Positions 52,234-62,290 of a stretch of DNA of 62,989 bases are shown piece by piece. This DNA comes from UBA6197 sp047638075 (lineage in GTDB: Bacteria > Pseudomonadota > Alphaproteobacteria > Rhodobacterales > Rhodobacteraceae), in NCBI RefSeq assembly GCF_047638075.1, contig NZ_JBLJBV010000064.1:1-62989 (forward strand), read 5' to 3'. Under the pieces are notes generated by a model. It was not told the DNA's origin. It did no database searches and was given only the letters and a program-made list of their open reading frames with translations. A program made the position numbers and the translations under genes. Every line of letters starts with the position of its first letter. Position 1 is the first letter of the stretch.

Positions 52234-52958
52234 GCCATCCTTTCGCGCGCTTCCAGCGCCGCCAGACGGCGGGCACGAATTTCGGTTCGCGTGCGGATCA
52301 GTACCAGTGTCAAAAACAACAGGATGAACCCGGCGATACACAGCAAAAGCGGGTACCAAAACACATCTGCCACATTCTCCTTCTCGTCCAGCGACAGGCT
52401 GGCGCCTTGATGCAGCCCCTGATTCCAGAAGTTCACCGCATACCGGCTAAGCAGCGCAAAGACCGACCCGACAAGACACAAAACCCCGGTCAGATCCGCC
52501 GCGGTGTCAGGGTTGTCGATCGCTTCCCAAAGCGCCATGTAGCCCAGATAGAATAAAAACAGGATCAGGAACGAGGTCAGACGCGGATCCCATTCCCACC
52601 AGGTGCCCCACATCGGCTGCCCCCAGATTGCCCCGGTAAAAAGCGCGATCAGCGTCATCACCATGCCCACAGGTGCCGCGGCCTTGGCCGCCAGGGCAGA
52701 TACATGGTGCCGCCGGACCAACCAGATCAATGAGGTCACAAGCATCATTACCCAGATATTGATCGCCATCATCGCCGCAGGAACATGGATATAAATGATC
52801 TTGACGGTCGAGCCCTGCTTGTAATCGTCCGGGGTAAAGAAAAATCCCCAGATCAAGCCCCCCAACAGGGCCGCAATCGCCAAACCCGTCACCCAAGGCA
52901 AAGCCCAGGACGAGGTCTGCATGAATTTCTTCGGATTGGCATATTCCCAGATCGACAT
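52230..52958 (-). CDS. ccmC: Haem transporter CcmC
   Basis: 242 residues, six helices, tryptophan-rich haem-handling motif WGQPMWGTWWEWDPRLTS near residues 112-130, with flanking conserved His (YIHVPAAMM; QGLHQGASL). Delivers haem to CcmE. Strand and order with ccmD and ccmG are standard; 64 bases from ccmB. Confidence 0.95.
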   Translation of the reverse strand: MSIWEYANPKKFMQTSSWALPWVTGLAIAALLGGLIWGFFFTPDDYKQGSTVKIIYIHVPAAMMAINIWVMMLVTSLIWLVRRHHVSALAAKAAAPVGMVMTLIALFTGAIWGQPMWGTWWEWDPRLTSFLILFLFYLGYMALWEAIDNPDTAADLTGVLCLVGSVFALLSRYAVNFWNQGLHQGASLSLDEKENVADVFWYPLLLCIAGFILLFLTLVLIRTRTEIRARRLAALEARERMA

Positions 52959-53022
52959 GGGTACTGGCTACTTTCTTTCTGTTCGCGCGATCAACTCACT
53001 ATCACGTCAGCGATCAAATTCC

Positions 53023-53679
53023 TTAGCGCAGATTGACGCGGATGGCAGCAGCCGACGCAAAAGGCACCAGCGCCACGGTCGCCGCAGTAATTCCCGCCAA
53101 CATCAGCAGCGCGGCACTGGTCTCCATTCCATCGGCGCCCCTGCGCACAAGCTCTGCCCCGAAAATCAACGTGGGAACATAAAGCGGCAAAACCAGAAGC
53201 GACAGCAAAAGCCCGCCCCGCTTCAACCCCACCGTCAACGCCGCCCCAAAAGTGCCCAGCACCGATAACGCCGGCGTCCCAACCATCAGCGACACCACAA
53301 GCCAAAAATAGCCCGTACCCGGCAAATGCAGCAGCACCCCGAAAATGGGCGCCGCCAGAACCAACGGCAGCCCCGTAGTGATCCAATGCGCCAGCGCCTT
53401 GATCGTCACCACCCCCTCCAGCGGGATCGGCGCGGTTGCCAGCAGATCCAGCGACCCATCCTCGAAATCCAGCGCAAAGATCCGGTCAAGCGACAAAAGG
53501 CACGCCAAAAGCGCGCCCACCCACAATATCCCCGGCGCAATCCTTGCCAAAGTGCCCCCCTCAGGCCCTACACCAAAGGGCACCAACGTGGTGACAATCA
53601 AAAAGAACGCAAGCCCAAGGCCAAAGCCACCACCCGCGCGGATGGCCAGTCTCAGATCCCGTATCAACAAGGCTATCAT
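53023..53679 (-). CDS. ccmB: Haem exporter membrane subunit CcmB
   Basis: 218 residues, six helices. Conserved blocks: FALDFEDGSLDLLATAPIPL near 68-87, ALAHWITTGLPLVLAAPIFG, LLSLLVLPLYVPTLIFGAEL. ABC-type membrane partner of CcmA. The start at 53679 lies 142 bases beyond the ccmA stop. Confidence 0.92.
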   Translation of the reverse strand: MIALLIRDLRLAIRAGGGFGLGLAFFLIVTTLVPFGVGPEGGTLARIAPGILWVGALLACLLSLDRIFALDFEDGSLDLLATAPIPLEGVVTIKALAHWITTGLPLVLAAPIFGVLLHLPGTGYFWLVVSLMVGTPALSVLGTFGAALTVGLKRGGLLLSLLVLPLYVPTLIFGAELVRRGADGMETSAALLMLAGITAATVALVPFASAAAIRVNLR

Positions 53680-53821
53680 GCCCAGCCCCCGGCAAAGGCA
53701 GATCTGCCCCTACACCCGCCTGACGAATGTGCCGTTTGACAGGACTCACAAACCCGCAGGGCTTTTTTTTGGCAACAATACTCCCCGCGGAGCGTCCCGC
53801 ACCCGTAGCCCTCACCCCATA

Positions 53822-54454
53822 TCATGTGAAGGCCTCATCAAAGCCGCCGACGATTCCACCCGCTTGCGGAGAACGCGCCCTGAAGGGGCCAAGATCCAGG
53901 ATCTCGGCCTCGTCTATTCCAAGGTCGATATGCGTCGCCATCAGGGCCGCACCACCCGCCGCCAGATGCGCGCGAACAGCCGCCACGAACAACGCGACAG
54001 AGGCCACATCAAGCGAAACCGTCGGCTCATCCAACACCCAAAAGGGGCGGTCCGTAACCAATAATCTCGCAAGGCCCAACCGGCGCTTTTGACCTGCCGA
54101 CAGGCTCATCGCGGCACGATCTGCCAGCGCCTCGAGATTCATCGCGGCCAGCACCGGGGCGACATCGCCCGAGCCGTACACCGACGCCCAAAACCGAAGA
54201 TTCTCGCGTACCGTCAGGGTGGATTTCAACCCATCCGCATGGGCCGCATAGGCAATGGTTTCGGGTGGCATCGAAATCTTGCCTTTCAGGGCGGGTTGCA
54301 AACCGGCAAGCGTGCGAAGCATCGTTGTTTTGCCAATGCCATTCGGGCCGCGCAACACCAGCGCACGACCCGCTTGCAGGCTGAAACTCACCCCCTCAAG
54401 GACAGGCACCCCCCCGCGCGACACCGCAAGATCAGAAACCGAAAGCACATTCAT
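53822..54454 (-). CDS. ccmA: Haem exporter ATPase CcmA
   Basis: 210 residues. Walker A LRGPNGIGKTTMLR near residue 33, signature LSAGQKRRLGLARLL, Walker B FWVLDEPTVSLD. ABC ATPase that releases holo-CcmE. The GTT-poor upstream in-frame extension (to 54568) overlaps the next gene and lacks homology, so the start MNVLSVSDLAVSRGG at 54454 is used. Note Thr in place of Asn in DEPT, common in this family. Confidence 0.92.
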   Translation of the reverse strand: MNVLSVSDLAVSRGGVPVLEGVSFSLQAGRALVLRGPNGIGKTTMLRTLAGLQPALKGKISMPPETIAYAAHADGLKSTLTVRENLRFWASVYGSGDVAPVLAAMNLEALADRAAMSLSAGQKRRLGLARLLVTDRPFWVLDEPTVSLDVASVALFVAAVRAHLAAGGAALMATHIDLGIDEAEILDLGPFRARSPQAGGIVGGFDEAFT

Positions 54455-54491
54455 GCGGCCATCCACCCCAATGCCCTGCGCGGCGCAAGGC

Positions 54492-54869
54492 TCAGCATGC
54501 TGTTTCGCGACGCCCCGGCATCGGCAACAATGCTGCCGCCACGCGGCGGCCCTCAGACAAGAGCACATTATAGGTGCGTGCCGCCGAAGGGGTCGACATC
54601 GGCTCGGCCATCAGCCCCCGACTTTCCAGTGCTGCGATCAGATCGGGCGGCAGATGTGCAATCTCGGCCCCGGTGCCGATGAACAGCACATCAATCGCCC
54701 CCGCAAGAGACAACAGCGGCGCGCGGTCCGCGTAGCCCTGCCAACCGGTCAACCCCTCGGCACGAATGACAATACCGCCGGGATAGACGATACCATCCAC
54801 ACGAAAGAACCCCGGCCCATAGCCGTCAATCGGTAAAGCCGAACCAAAGCTGGTTTCAATCAAAGGCAT
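54492..54869 (-). CDS. Mth938-like (DUF498) domain protein
   Basis: 125 residues with the family pattern FRVDGIVYPGGIVIRAEGLT and LFIGTGAEIAHLPPDLIAAL, ending with the AARTYNVLLSEGRRVAAALLP segment. Related to NDUFAF3. Found next to secF in many alphaproteobacteria. No catalytic motif. Probably a chaperone-like role; unproven. Confidence 0.85.
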   Translation of the reverse strand: MPLIETSFGSALPIDGYGPGFFRVDGIVYPGGIVIRAEGLTGWQGYADRAPLLSLAGAIDVLFIGTGAEIAHLPPDLIAALESRGLMAEPMSTPSAARTYNVLLSEGRRVAAALLPMPGRRETAC

Positions 54870-54870
54870 A

Positions 54871-55863
54871 TCAGGACTTGGACCCGTTATCAGGCATCTT
54901 TTCGGTAAAGAATTTATCGGCGCCGTCCGCCTTCTTTTTCGGATCCCGGTTCAATCCCAAAAACAGCACCACGTTCTTGGCCACGAAAACCGATGAGTAG
55001 GTGCCGACCACCACCCCCCAGGTCATCGCAAACACGAAGCCGCGAATAACGTCACCCCCCAGCACCAACAGCGCAATCAGCGCAATCAGCGTCGTCCCCG
55101 AAGTCATCACCGTGCGTGACAGAGTTTCGTTGACCGACAGGTTCATCACATCTCGCAGCGGCATGGTCTTGTATTTCATCAGGTTTTCGCGCAGTCGGTC
55201 AAAAATCACCACTGTATCGTTGATCGAATACCCCAAAATCGTCAGCAGTGCCGCGATGATCGTCAGGTCGAACTTGATCTGGAACAGCGCAAATATGCCC
55301 ACTGTCACCGTGATATCATGGACCAGCGCAATCACTGCCCCAACTGACATCTGCCATTCAAAGCGTAACCAGATATAGGCCAGAATTGCCAGCGTCGCCC
55401 CCAGGACAGCCTCTATCGCCGTCTTGATCAACTCACCCGAAACCTTGGGGCCAACGGATTCCACCGATTGGAATTTGATAGATTTATCATACCCTTGCAA
55501 GGCCGTCTCAACGCGGGCGATCACCTCGGGGCTTATGCTCTCCGCGCCCTCTTGCGCCTGGATGCGGATCATTGCGACGTGTTTGTCAGCCGCAAAAGTC
55601 GGGTCGAACACCTCGGAAATTGCAACATCGCCCAGATCCAGCGGCGTCATCACCGCCCGGTATGCCCCCACATCCACCGCGCCGGTCGATTCCGTGCGGA
55701 TCGTGGTGCCCCCCCGAAAGTCGATACCAAAGTTGAGGCCCATGGTAATGGTCACGATGATCGAGGCCACAACCATCAACACGGAAAAGCCAAAGGTCGC
55801 CCACGCGTGGCGGAAGAAATCCCAATGAGTAACCTCGGGGACCAGTTTCAGACGGAATGCCAT
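54871..55863 (-). CDS. secF: Protein translocase subunit SecF
   Basis: 330 residues, six helices. Signature GLNFGIDFRGGTTIRTES at about residue 45, IVALVHDITVTVGIFAL- and ILGYSINDTVVIFDRLREN-type blocks in the second half. Works with SecD to pull exported proteins using the proton gradient. One base from the DUF498 gene; ten bases from secD. Start at 55863 (MAFRLKLVP) is the family N-terminus. Confidence 0.95.
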   Translation of the reverse strand: MAFRLKLVPEVTHWDFFRHAWATFGFSVLMVVASIIVTITMGLNFGIDFRGGTTIRTESTGAVDVGAYRAVMTPLDLGDVAISEVFDPTFAADKHVAMIRIQAQEGAESISPEVIARVETALQGYDKSIKFQSVESVGPKVSGELIKTAIEAVLGATLAILAYIWLRFEWQMSVGAVIALVHDITVTVGIFALFQIKFDLTIIAALLTILGYSINDTVVIFDRLRENLMKYKTMPLRDVMNLSVNETLSRTVMTSGTTLIALIALLVLGGDVIRGFVFAMTWGVVVGTYSSVFVAKNVVLFLGLNRDPKKKADGADKFFTEKMPDNGSKS

Positions 55864-55873
55864 GTCTATCCCC

Positions 55874-57529
55874 TTACACAATAACGGTTTTTGGGCGGCG
55901 GTAGCCGTACCACACCACGATCAGCACCCGCGTTACATATATCGCGGTAAAGACCGAGGTCAGAATGCCGATCACCAGCGTCACCGCAAAGCCCCGCACC
56001 GGGCCAGAGCCCGCGATGAACAGGATCGCCGCAGTGATGAAGGTGGTGATATTGGCATCGACAATCGCTGACATAGCCTTTTCATATCCCAGCTCAATCG
56101 CGCGGGCGGGGCCACGGGCGGTTTTCAGCTCTTCGCGGATACGCTCAAACACCAGCACATTGGCGTCGACGGCCATGCCAATCGTCAAGACGATCCCGGC
56201 AATACCCGGCAAGGTCAGCGTGCCGCCGATCATCGACAGAATGCCAAAAATCAGTGCAATGTTCACCCCCAGCGCCACCGAGGCAAAGACCCCAAAGAGG
56301 CCATAGCAGGCGATCATGAACACAACGACCGCGACCAGGCCCACAAGCGCGGCAACGCGACCCGCGTCAATGCTGTCCTGACCCAGTTCCGGGCCGATGG
56401 TGCGTTCTTCCAGAAAGGTCATTTTTGCCGGAAGCGCACCCGCGCGCAACAGCACCGCAAGATTGGTCGAACTTTCAACCGTGAAATTACCGGTGATGAT
56501 GCCGGACCCGCCGGGAATATGGCTCTGGATTTCAGGCGCTGAGATCACCTCATTGTCCAGAACGATTGCGAAAAGCTGGCCGATATTGGCAGCGGTATAA
56601 TCACCGAACTTTCGCGCGCCGGTAGTATTGAACCGAAACGCTACCGCAGGGCGGCCATTTTGGTCAAAATCGGGGCGCGCGTCGACCAGGTCATCACCGC
56701 TGACAACCGGGGTTGCATCCAGCGTATAGTAGACGTCCTTCTGGTCGAGCGATGGATAGATCACATTGCCGACCCCCGGATTGGCGTCGGGGTTGGAGCC
56801 ACGCGCCAGCACCGGATGGAAACTGAGTTTCGCCGTAGTGCCGATGATCGCCTTCAATTCAGAAGCAGAACCTATTCCGGGCACCTGAATCAAGACCCGG
56901 TCAGAGCCCTGACGCTGAATGGTCGGCTCGCGGGTGCCAACCGCGTCGACACGGCGGCGGATGATCTCAAGGCTTTGCTGCATGGTACGATCATCGGTCG
57001 CGGCACGCTCCGCATCGGAAAGGCCGATCACCACCTGGTCGCCCTCGGCGGCTACGGTGATGTCATTTTGGCCTACGCCCGTCAGGCTGACCACCGGGGT
57101 CGCCAGCGCCTTGACGGCCGCCAGCGCGTCGGGCAGCTTGGCCGGGTCGCCCACCAGAATACGCAGCGTATCGGCGCTGGAGGGGGCACGGCGCGCCGTG
57201 CCGGCGGCTTTGCGGACGGCATCGCGGGCTTCGGGCCAGAGCGCATCCATCCGGGCCTTGTAGACATCTTCAACATGCACCTCGGCCAGAAGATGCGCAC
57301 CACCGCGCAGATCCAGCCCCAGGTTAACCAGACCCGAGGGCAGGAAATCGGGCCATCTTGCCCGCTCCACCGCCTGCTCGGGGGTCTCGAAACCAGATTT
57401 TTCCGCCGCTGACACGGCATCGTTATGCGCCTCGACCCGTCCATAGAACAGGTTGGGCGCAGCGGCCACGATCCCCAGAAGACAAACTCCGAGGATCAGG
57501 ACCCGCTTCCAAACGGAGATGTACAACAT
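55874..57529 (-). CDS. secD: Protein translocase subunit SecD
   Basis: 551 residues. N-terminal helix, then LVNLGLDLRGGAHLLAEVHV near residue 70, the P1/P4 periplasmic regions (QSLEIIRRRVDAVGTREPTI, VLIQVPGIG), and the six-helix pore half (PGIAGIVLTIGMAVDANVLV, FERIREEL). Forms SecDF with the next gene. YajC is encoded just upstream. Confidence 0.95.
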   Translation of the reverse strand: MLYISVWKRVLILGVCLLGIVAAAPNLFYGRVEAHNDAVSAAEKSGFETPEQAVERARWPDFLPSGLVNLGLDLRGGAHLLAEVHVEDVYKARMDALWPEARDAVRKAAGTARRAPSSADTLRILVGDPAKLPDALAAVKALATPVVSLTGVGQNDITVAAEGDQVVIGLSDAERAATDDRTMQQSLEIIRRRVDAVGTREPTIQRQGSDRVLIQVPGIGSASELKAIIGTTAKLSFHPVLARGSNPDANPGVGNVIYPSLDQKDVYYTLDATPVVSGDDLVDARPDFDQNGRPAVAFRFNTTGARKFGDYTAANIGQLFAIVLDNEVISAPEIQSHIPGGSGIITGNFTVESSTNLAVLLRAGALPAKMTFLEERTIGPELGQDSIDAGRVAALVGLVAVVVFMIACYGLFGVFASVALGVNIALIFGILSMIGGTLTLPGIAGIVLTIGMAVDANVLVFERIREELKTARGPARAIELGYEKAMSAIVDANITTFITAAILFIAGSGPVRGFAVTLVIGILTSVFTAIYVTRVLIVVWYGYRRPKTVIV

Positions 57530-57538
57530 GGGTTAAAC

Positions 57539-57877
57539 TCAGTTCGCGTTGGCGGCAGCAGGTTCGGTTTTCGACAGCACTGTCGTGATCGTTGACTTGA
57601 CCACACGCACCTTGACGCCGGTCGCGATTTCCACCTCGACCTCACCATCTTCGCGCACATGGGTGACTTTGCCAATGATGCCGCCCTGGGTGATGACCTG
57701 ATCGCCGCGGCGCAGCGCGTCGACCATGGAGCGGTGCAATTTTGCCTTTTTCTGCTGCGGGCGGATCAGCAGAAAATACATGATCGCAAAGATCAGGATC
57801 AGCGGAATGAACTGACCGAAGGCAGCGGCGCCACCGGCGCCACCGGCGGCCTGAGCGTAAGCGGGGGTTGCGAACAT
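57539..57877 (-). CDS. yajC: Sec auxiliary protein YajC
   Basis: 112 residues: helix FIPLILIFAIMYFLLIRPQQ, then the soluble part KKAKLHRSMVDALRRGDQVI, TQGGIIGKVTHV. Part of the SecDF-YajC complex. Ten bases before secD. Confidence 0.95.
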   Translation of the reverse strand: MFATPAYAQAAGGAGGAAAFGQFIPLILIFAIMYFLLIRPQQKKAKLHRSMVDALRRGDQVITQGGIIGKVTHVREDGEVEVEIATGVKVRVVKSTITTVLSKTEPAAANAN

Positions 57878-58095
57878 GTAGTGGTCCTTTGTCTTTGGGG
57901 CCTGTGGCCTGTTGTTTTTTGGCCAAGGGCCCGGTTTTTGCGCGGCAACTTACCTGCGGCCCTTGCCCTTGGCAAGGCGCGCAAAGGCCCCGGCTGGCGC
58001 AACACACATATTCGTGCGCCAAGGCCAGTCAGGTGGTGATGCGCCTTCGCAAGCGCAAGGCCCCTGCCCCATCACCACGCTGCGCCATGGATCGC

Positions 58096-59259
58096 TCAGC
58101 CCAAGGGTTGGGCGCGTTCCACCAGGCGCGCAAAGAAAGTCGCGCCAACCGGGGCCAGTTCGTCATTGAAATCATAGGCCGGATGGTGCAGCCCCGCGCT
58201 TGGTCCCTGCCCAAGGAAAAGATACGCCCCCGGACGTGCCTCCAGCATGTAAGAGAAATCCTCAGCGCCCATTTCACGCCCGGCATTGGCCTCAACCGCC
58301 GCTTCGCCCGACACCTCTGCCGCGACCTCGCCCGCAAGTGCGACCTTTTGGGCGTCATTTACCGTCGGGGGATAACCGCGTTCATAGGTGATCCGCGCGC
58401 TGACACCATAAGCGCTGGCGTGGCCGTTGACAATTTCGTGAAAGCGCCTTTCAGCCAGTTCGCGGACTTTGGGGGTAAAGCTGCGGATCGTGGCGCAGAA
58501 CCAGCCTTCTTCGGGGATGATGTTCGTGGCGCTGCCTGAATGGATCTGGGTGACAGAAACGACCAGCTCATCCAGCGCAAAAAGGTTACGGCTGACAATG
58601 GTTTGCAACGCACCGATCATCCCCGCCATTGCCGGAATCGGATCAATGCAATCATGCGGCATCGCGCCATGCCCCCCCTTGCCGGTGACATGAACCCAAG
58701 CCGTATCAACCGCCGCCATGAATGGCCCCGGCGTTGTGTGAAAATGCCCAAAGGGGATGTTGGGGGCATTGTGGATGCCATAAATCTGCGTGACGTCAAA
58801 CCGCTCCATCACACCCTCTTTCACCATCACCCCACCACCACCGCCATCCTCTTCGGCCGGTTGAAACAAAAGCGCGACCGAGCCTGCGAAATTGCGTGTC
58901 TCACACAGATATTTCGCCGCGCCCAGCAGCATCGTGGTATGGCCGTCATGCCCGCAGGCGTGCATTTTGCCGGGGGTTTTCGAGGCGTATTCGGCACCGG
59001 TAAGTTCCTCAATCGGCAGCGCATCCATATCCGCGCGCAGCCCGATGACCGGACCCTCGGCGCGCCCCTTGATGATTGCCACAATACCGGTTTTGGCAAT
59101 GCCCTCGTGCAGTTCATCTACCCCGAATTCGCGCAGACGCGCGGCCACGAAGGCGGCAGTTTCGTGGCAATCGAACGACAGTTCGGGGTGGGCATGCAGG
59201 TGCCGGCGCCATGCGGTCATTTCTGGGGCCAGGGCGGCTATTCGATTCAGGACGGGCAT
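58096..59259 (-). CDS. M20-family amidohydrolase (hippurate hydrolase type)
   Basis: 387 residues. Metal site blocks: MHACGHDGHTTMLLGAAKYL, LFQPAEEDGGGGGVMVKEG, and the dimerisation region KGGHGAMPHDCIDPI; late MGAEDFSYMLEARPG supplies the final ligand. Hydrolyses N-acyl or amide bonds of amino acids; substrate unknown. Start at 59259 (MPVLNRIAALAPEMTAWRRH) is the family N-terminus; the long upstream frame is shadow of mazG. Confidence 0.9.
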   Translation of the reverse strand: MPVLNRIAALAPEMTAWRRHLHAHPELSFDCHETAAFVAARLREFGVDELHEGIAKTGIVAIIKGRAEGPVIGLRADMDALPIEELTGAEYASKTPGKMHACGHDGHTTMLLGAAKYLCETRNFAGSVALLFQPAEEDGGGGGVMVKEGVMERFDVTQIYGIHNAPNIPFGHFHTTPGPFMAAVDTAWVHVTGKGGHGAMPHDCIDPIPAMAGMIGALQTIVSRNLFALDELVVSVTQIHSGSATNIIPEEGWFCATIRSFTPKVRELAERRFHEIVNGHASAYGVSARITYERGYPPTVNDAQKVALAGEVAAEVSGEAAVEANAGREMGAEDFSYMLEARPGAYLFLGQGPSAGLHHPAYDFNDELAPVGATFFARLVERAQPLG

Positions 59260-59320
59260 GTGGACTCTTCCGGGTGGTTGGCGATACTTTCCAAGATCAT
59301 CCGATTTTAGGCGCCACGCA

Positions 59321-60154
59321 ATGACCAAATCCGACGATGCCCTGATCCAAGACCCGTCGGGCGGGGCCGAACAGCAGATGGCGCGCCTGATTGCCATCAT
59401 GGCCCGGTTGCGCGACCCCGGCACCGGTTGCCCCTGGGACATCGCGCAGGATTTTGCCAGCATCGCCCCCTATACCATTGAAGAGGCGCACGAAGTTGCC
59501 GATGCCATCGCGCGGCAAGCCTGGGATGAGTTGGAAGGGGAACTGGGCGATCTGCTGCTTCAGGTGGTCTATCACACGCAGATGGGCTCCGAGACAGGGC
59601 AGTTTGATTTTTCCAGCGTGGCCCGTACGATCTGCAACAAGATGGTGGCCCGGCACCCGCATGTCTTTGGCGATGAAAGCCGTGACAAGACGCCTGAACA
59701 GCAAACCGCAGACTGGGAGGCGATCAAGGCGACTGAACGGCGCGCACGGGCCGAAACCGGGGTGCTGGATGGCGTCGCCCTTGGGCTACCGGCGCTGACC
59801 CGCGCGCTAAAGCTGCAAAAGCGCGCCGCAAGGGTGGGCTTTGACTGGCCTTCAACCGATGAGGTTCTGGCAAAAATCGTTGAGGAGGCGGGCGAATTGG
59901 TCGAGGCGCGGGACACGCTGGGCCCTGATGCGCTGGCCGAAGAGTTTGGCGACCTGATGTTCGTGATGGTCAATCTGGGGCGGCATCTGGGCCTGGATGC
60001 CGAAGCCGCGCTACGCGCCACCAACATGAAATTCACGCGCCGCTTTGGCGCAATCGAATCAGCGCTGACAAAACGCGGCAAACGCCCCGAAGACAGCGAT
60101 CTGGCCGAGATGGACGCGCTATGGGATGCCGCGAAACTGGCCGAACGGGGCTAG
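59321..60154 (+). CDS. mazG: Nucleoside triphosphate pyrophosphohydrolase MazG
   Basis: 277 residues, two MazG domains. The first has CPWDIAQDFASIAPYTIEEA, HEVADAI and LEGELGDLLLQVVYH; the second has KIVEEAGELVEARD and EEFGDLMFVMVNL, giving the EExxE/EFGD metal sites. Hydrolyses aberrant or stress nucleotides. Start chosen at 59321 by homology; it is divergent from the M20 gene with 61 bases between. Confidence 0.95.
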   Translation: MTKSDDALIQDPSGGAEQQMARLIAIMARLRDPGTGCPWDIAQDFASIAPYTIEEAHEVADAIARQAWDELEGELGDLLLQVVYHTQMGSETGQFDFSSVARTICNKMVARHPHVFGDESRDKTPEQQTADWEAIKATERRARAETGVLDGVALGLPALTRALKLQKRAARVGFDWPSTDEVLAKIVEEAGELVEARDTLGPDALAEEFGDLMFVMVNLGRHLGLDAEAALRATNMKFTRRFGAIESALTKRGKRPEDSDLAEMDALWDAAKLAERG

Positions 60155-60199
60155 GGCACCCATCCCGAGGGTGGCAGGGGTGCTATTGCCCGCCGGGCC

Positions 60200-61015
60200 T
60201 CAGAACAACGCTTTGCGCAGCATGTTGAGGGCGACAAGGATCAAAAACGCGGCAAAGATCCGCTTGAGCAGTCTGGGGTCTGCCCGATGGGCCAGCATCG
60301 CCCCCAAGGGCGCCGTCAGCAGGGTCATTGAAATCACGACGCCGAAAGCCGGCAGATTGACAACGCCGATCGTAAGTGGTGGTGCGCTGGGGATTTTCAC
60401 AAAAAGAAACGCCAACACCGAGGGCGTGGCAATCAGCGCCCCAAACCCCGCCGCTGTCGCCACCGCCCGATGAATTGCCACCCCATGCAGTGTCATCAAG
60501 GGCACACCGAACGACCCGCCGCCGATTCCCATCAGCACCGACAAGAACCCTATGACCGGTGACAGACTGGCCCGGATAATGCCCGTCGGCATACGGTTGG
60601 CAATGCGCCAATCGCTACGCCCGAACGCCATATAAAGCGCGATCAGCACCGCCAGCCCACCAAAGATCGCCTGCAATGTCGGCGTCCTCAGGCGCGACAC
60701 GACCATCACCCCCAAGACCGCGCCGACAATGATACCGGGGGCCCAGCCGCGCAGAATACTCCACTCTACCGCGCCCTTCTTATGGTGCGACAACACCGAA
60801 CGGCATGAGGTCACGATGATCGTGGCAAGCGAGGTCGCAACGCAGACCTGCATCAACTGCTCTGAGCCGTAGCCCATTGTAGAGAACACCCAATAAAACG
60901 CGGGCACCAGCACGATGCCGCCCCCTACCCCCAACAACCCCGCAAGCAGACCGGCAAAGGCCCCCACCGCCATCAACGTCAGGATCATCGGTGTCAGCGT
61001 GGCTAGATCGGGCAT
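60200..61015 (-). CDS. TauE/SafE-family sulfite/anion exporter
   Basis: 271 residues, eight helices. Family pattern: AGLLAGLLGVGGGIVLVPAF near residues 20-39 and FLSVLMGIGGGSFGVPLMTL near 155, the paired G-rich repeats. Proposed to export sulfite, sulfoacetate or similar anions. The sulfite dehydrogenase cluster lies 24 kb away, so a link is only a guess. Confidence 0.88.
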   Translation of the reverse strand: MPDLATLTPMILTLMAVGAFAGLLAGLLGVGGGIVLVPAFYWVFSTMGYGSEQLMQVCVATSLATIIVTSCRSVLSHHKKGAVEWSILRGWAPGIIVGAVLGVMVVSRLRTPTLQAIFGGLAVLIALYMAFGRSDWRIANRMPTGIIRASLSPVIGFLSVLMGIGGGSFGVPLMTLHGVAIHRAVATAAGFGALIATPSVLAFLFVKIPSAPPLTIGVVNLPAFGVVISMTLLTAPLGAMLAHRADPRLLKRIFAAFLILVALNMLRKALF

Positions 61016-61082
61016 CAGATCCTCCGGGTTTGCATCTGCCTAACGAAGGCGCAGGGCAGATACCAGTGCCCGCATGACGATC

Positions 61083-62072
61083 TTATAGCACCTGTGCCAG
61101 GGCCGCTTCATAAAGGGCAAGGCCCGCCCCCTCGGCGGTGCCCCCTTCCGATAGCACCCGGCGCCAGCCCCGCGCACCGGGGCGGCCGTGAAACAGCCCC
61201 AACATATGGCGCGTGATCTGATGCAGCCGGCCCCCACCCGCCAGATGTGCCGCAATCACCGGGCGCATGGCCTCGGCCACATCGAACGGATCCTTCGGTT
61301 GGCCCAAACCAAACAGCTCCGCATCCACCGCGCCCAGTGTGTTGAACGGATCATGGTAGGCTGCACGGCCGATCATTACGCCATCAAGGCCCTGCTCCAA
61401 AAAGGCTTTGGCCTGCGCAATCCCCGTCACGCCGCCATTGACCGAAAGGTGAAGATGCGGAAACTCGGTCTTCATCCGCAGCACCAACGGGTAATCAAGC
61501 GGTGGAATTTCGCGGTTATCCTTGGGCGAAAGCCCCTGCAGCCACGCTTTGCGCGCGTGAATCTGAAAGCGCGTCACCCCCGCCGCCGATACGGTTTCCA
61601 AAAAACGCGGCAGCACATCTTCGGGGGTCTGGTCATCAACGCCGATACGGCATTTCACCGTCACCGCAACCGGCGAGGCCGCAATCATCGCTGCCACACA
61701 CTCCGCCACAAGATCGGGCGTTTTCATCAACACCGCACCGAACGCCCCCGATTGCACCCGATCCGAGGGGCAACCGCAGTTCAGGTTCACCTCATCATAG
61801 GCCCAATCAGCCGCGATCCGCGTCGCGCGCGCCAGCTCAGCCGGGTCCGACCCCCCCAGTTGCAGCGCCACCGGATGGTCGCCCTGATGATCCAAAAGCT
61901 GCGCCCGCTTGCCATGAACAATCGCCGGCGCGGTGACCATTTCGGTGTAAAGCAACGCAGCACTGGTTAGCTGGCGATGAAACAGACGGCAGTTGCGATC
62001 TGTCCAGTCCATCATGGGTGCCACGGAAAGCCGTGACGCCTGACAAGTCGCTGTTTTAACAGTATTTTTCAT
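61083..62072 (-). CDS. dusA: tRNA-dihydrouridine synthase A
   Basis: 329 residues. FMN/substrate blocks: LSVAPMMDWTDRNCRLFHRQ, HPVALQLGGSDPAELARATR, VNLNCGCPSDRVQSGAFGAV (catalytic Cys in NCGCP), VTVKCRIGVDD and DGVMIGRAAYHDPF. Reduces U20/20a of tRNA. The 5' end of dusA is a known attachment site for integrative elements, and a recombinase fragment follows beyond its start. Confidence 0.95.
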   Translation of the reverse strand: MKNTVKTATCQASRLSVAPMMDWTDRNCRLFHRQLTSAALLYTEMVTAPAIVHGKRAQLLDHQGDHPVALQLGGSDPAELARATRIAADWAYDEVNLNCGCPSDRVQSGAFGAVLMKTPDLVAECVAAMIAASPVAVTVKCRIGVDDQTPEDVLPRFLETVSAAGVTRFQIHARKAWLQGLSPKDNREIPPLDYPLVLRMKTEFPHLHLSVNGGVTGIAQAKAFLEQGLDGVMIGRAAYHDPFNTLGAVDAELFGLGQPKDPFDVAEAMRPVIAAHLAGGGRLHQITRHMLGLFHGRPGARGWRRVLSEGGTAEGAGLALYEAALAQVL

Positions 62073-62290
62073 CTACTCTCGCTCGACTTTCCGCCCGCAA
62101 ATCACCCGATTTTACCAGGTTTTGCCGAGTTTCGCCGGGTTCTTCGAGCAGAGTTGCTACGGCGTAGCAGTTCACAGCGCGAATCTCTCGCACGGTGCAG
62201 GGGGCCGCCAGCGCGGTCGCAGAGCCGCGATTTCCGGGCTTCGCCATCCAATCCAACATTCTGAACATCATCAATCAAGGTACTCTGCAC
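62073..62290. other. Candidate attachment region upstream of dusA
   Basis: No gene. Around 62109-62147 there are near-repeats of ten bases (ATTTTACC, GGTTTTGCCG, AGTTTCGCCG, GGTTCTTCG), reminiscent of recombinase core or arm sites. Position between dusA and a recombinase-type ORF supports an element junction. Confidence 0.4.

Noticed and set aside
59297..59704. Minus-strand ORF opposite mazG
   Set aside because: Shadow of mazG; no motif and no ribosome site.
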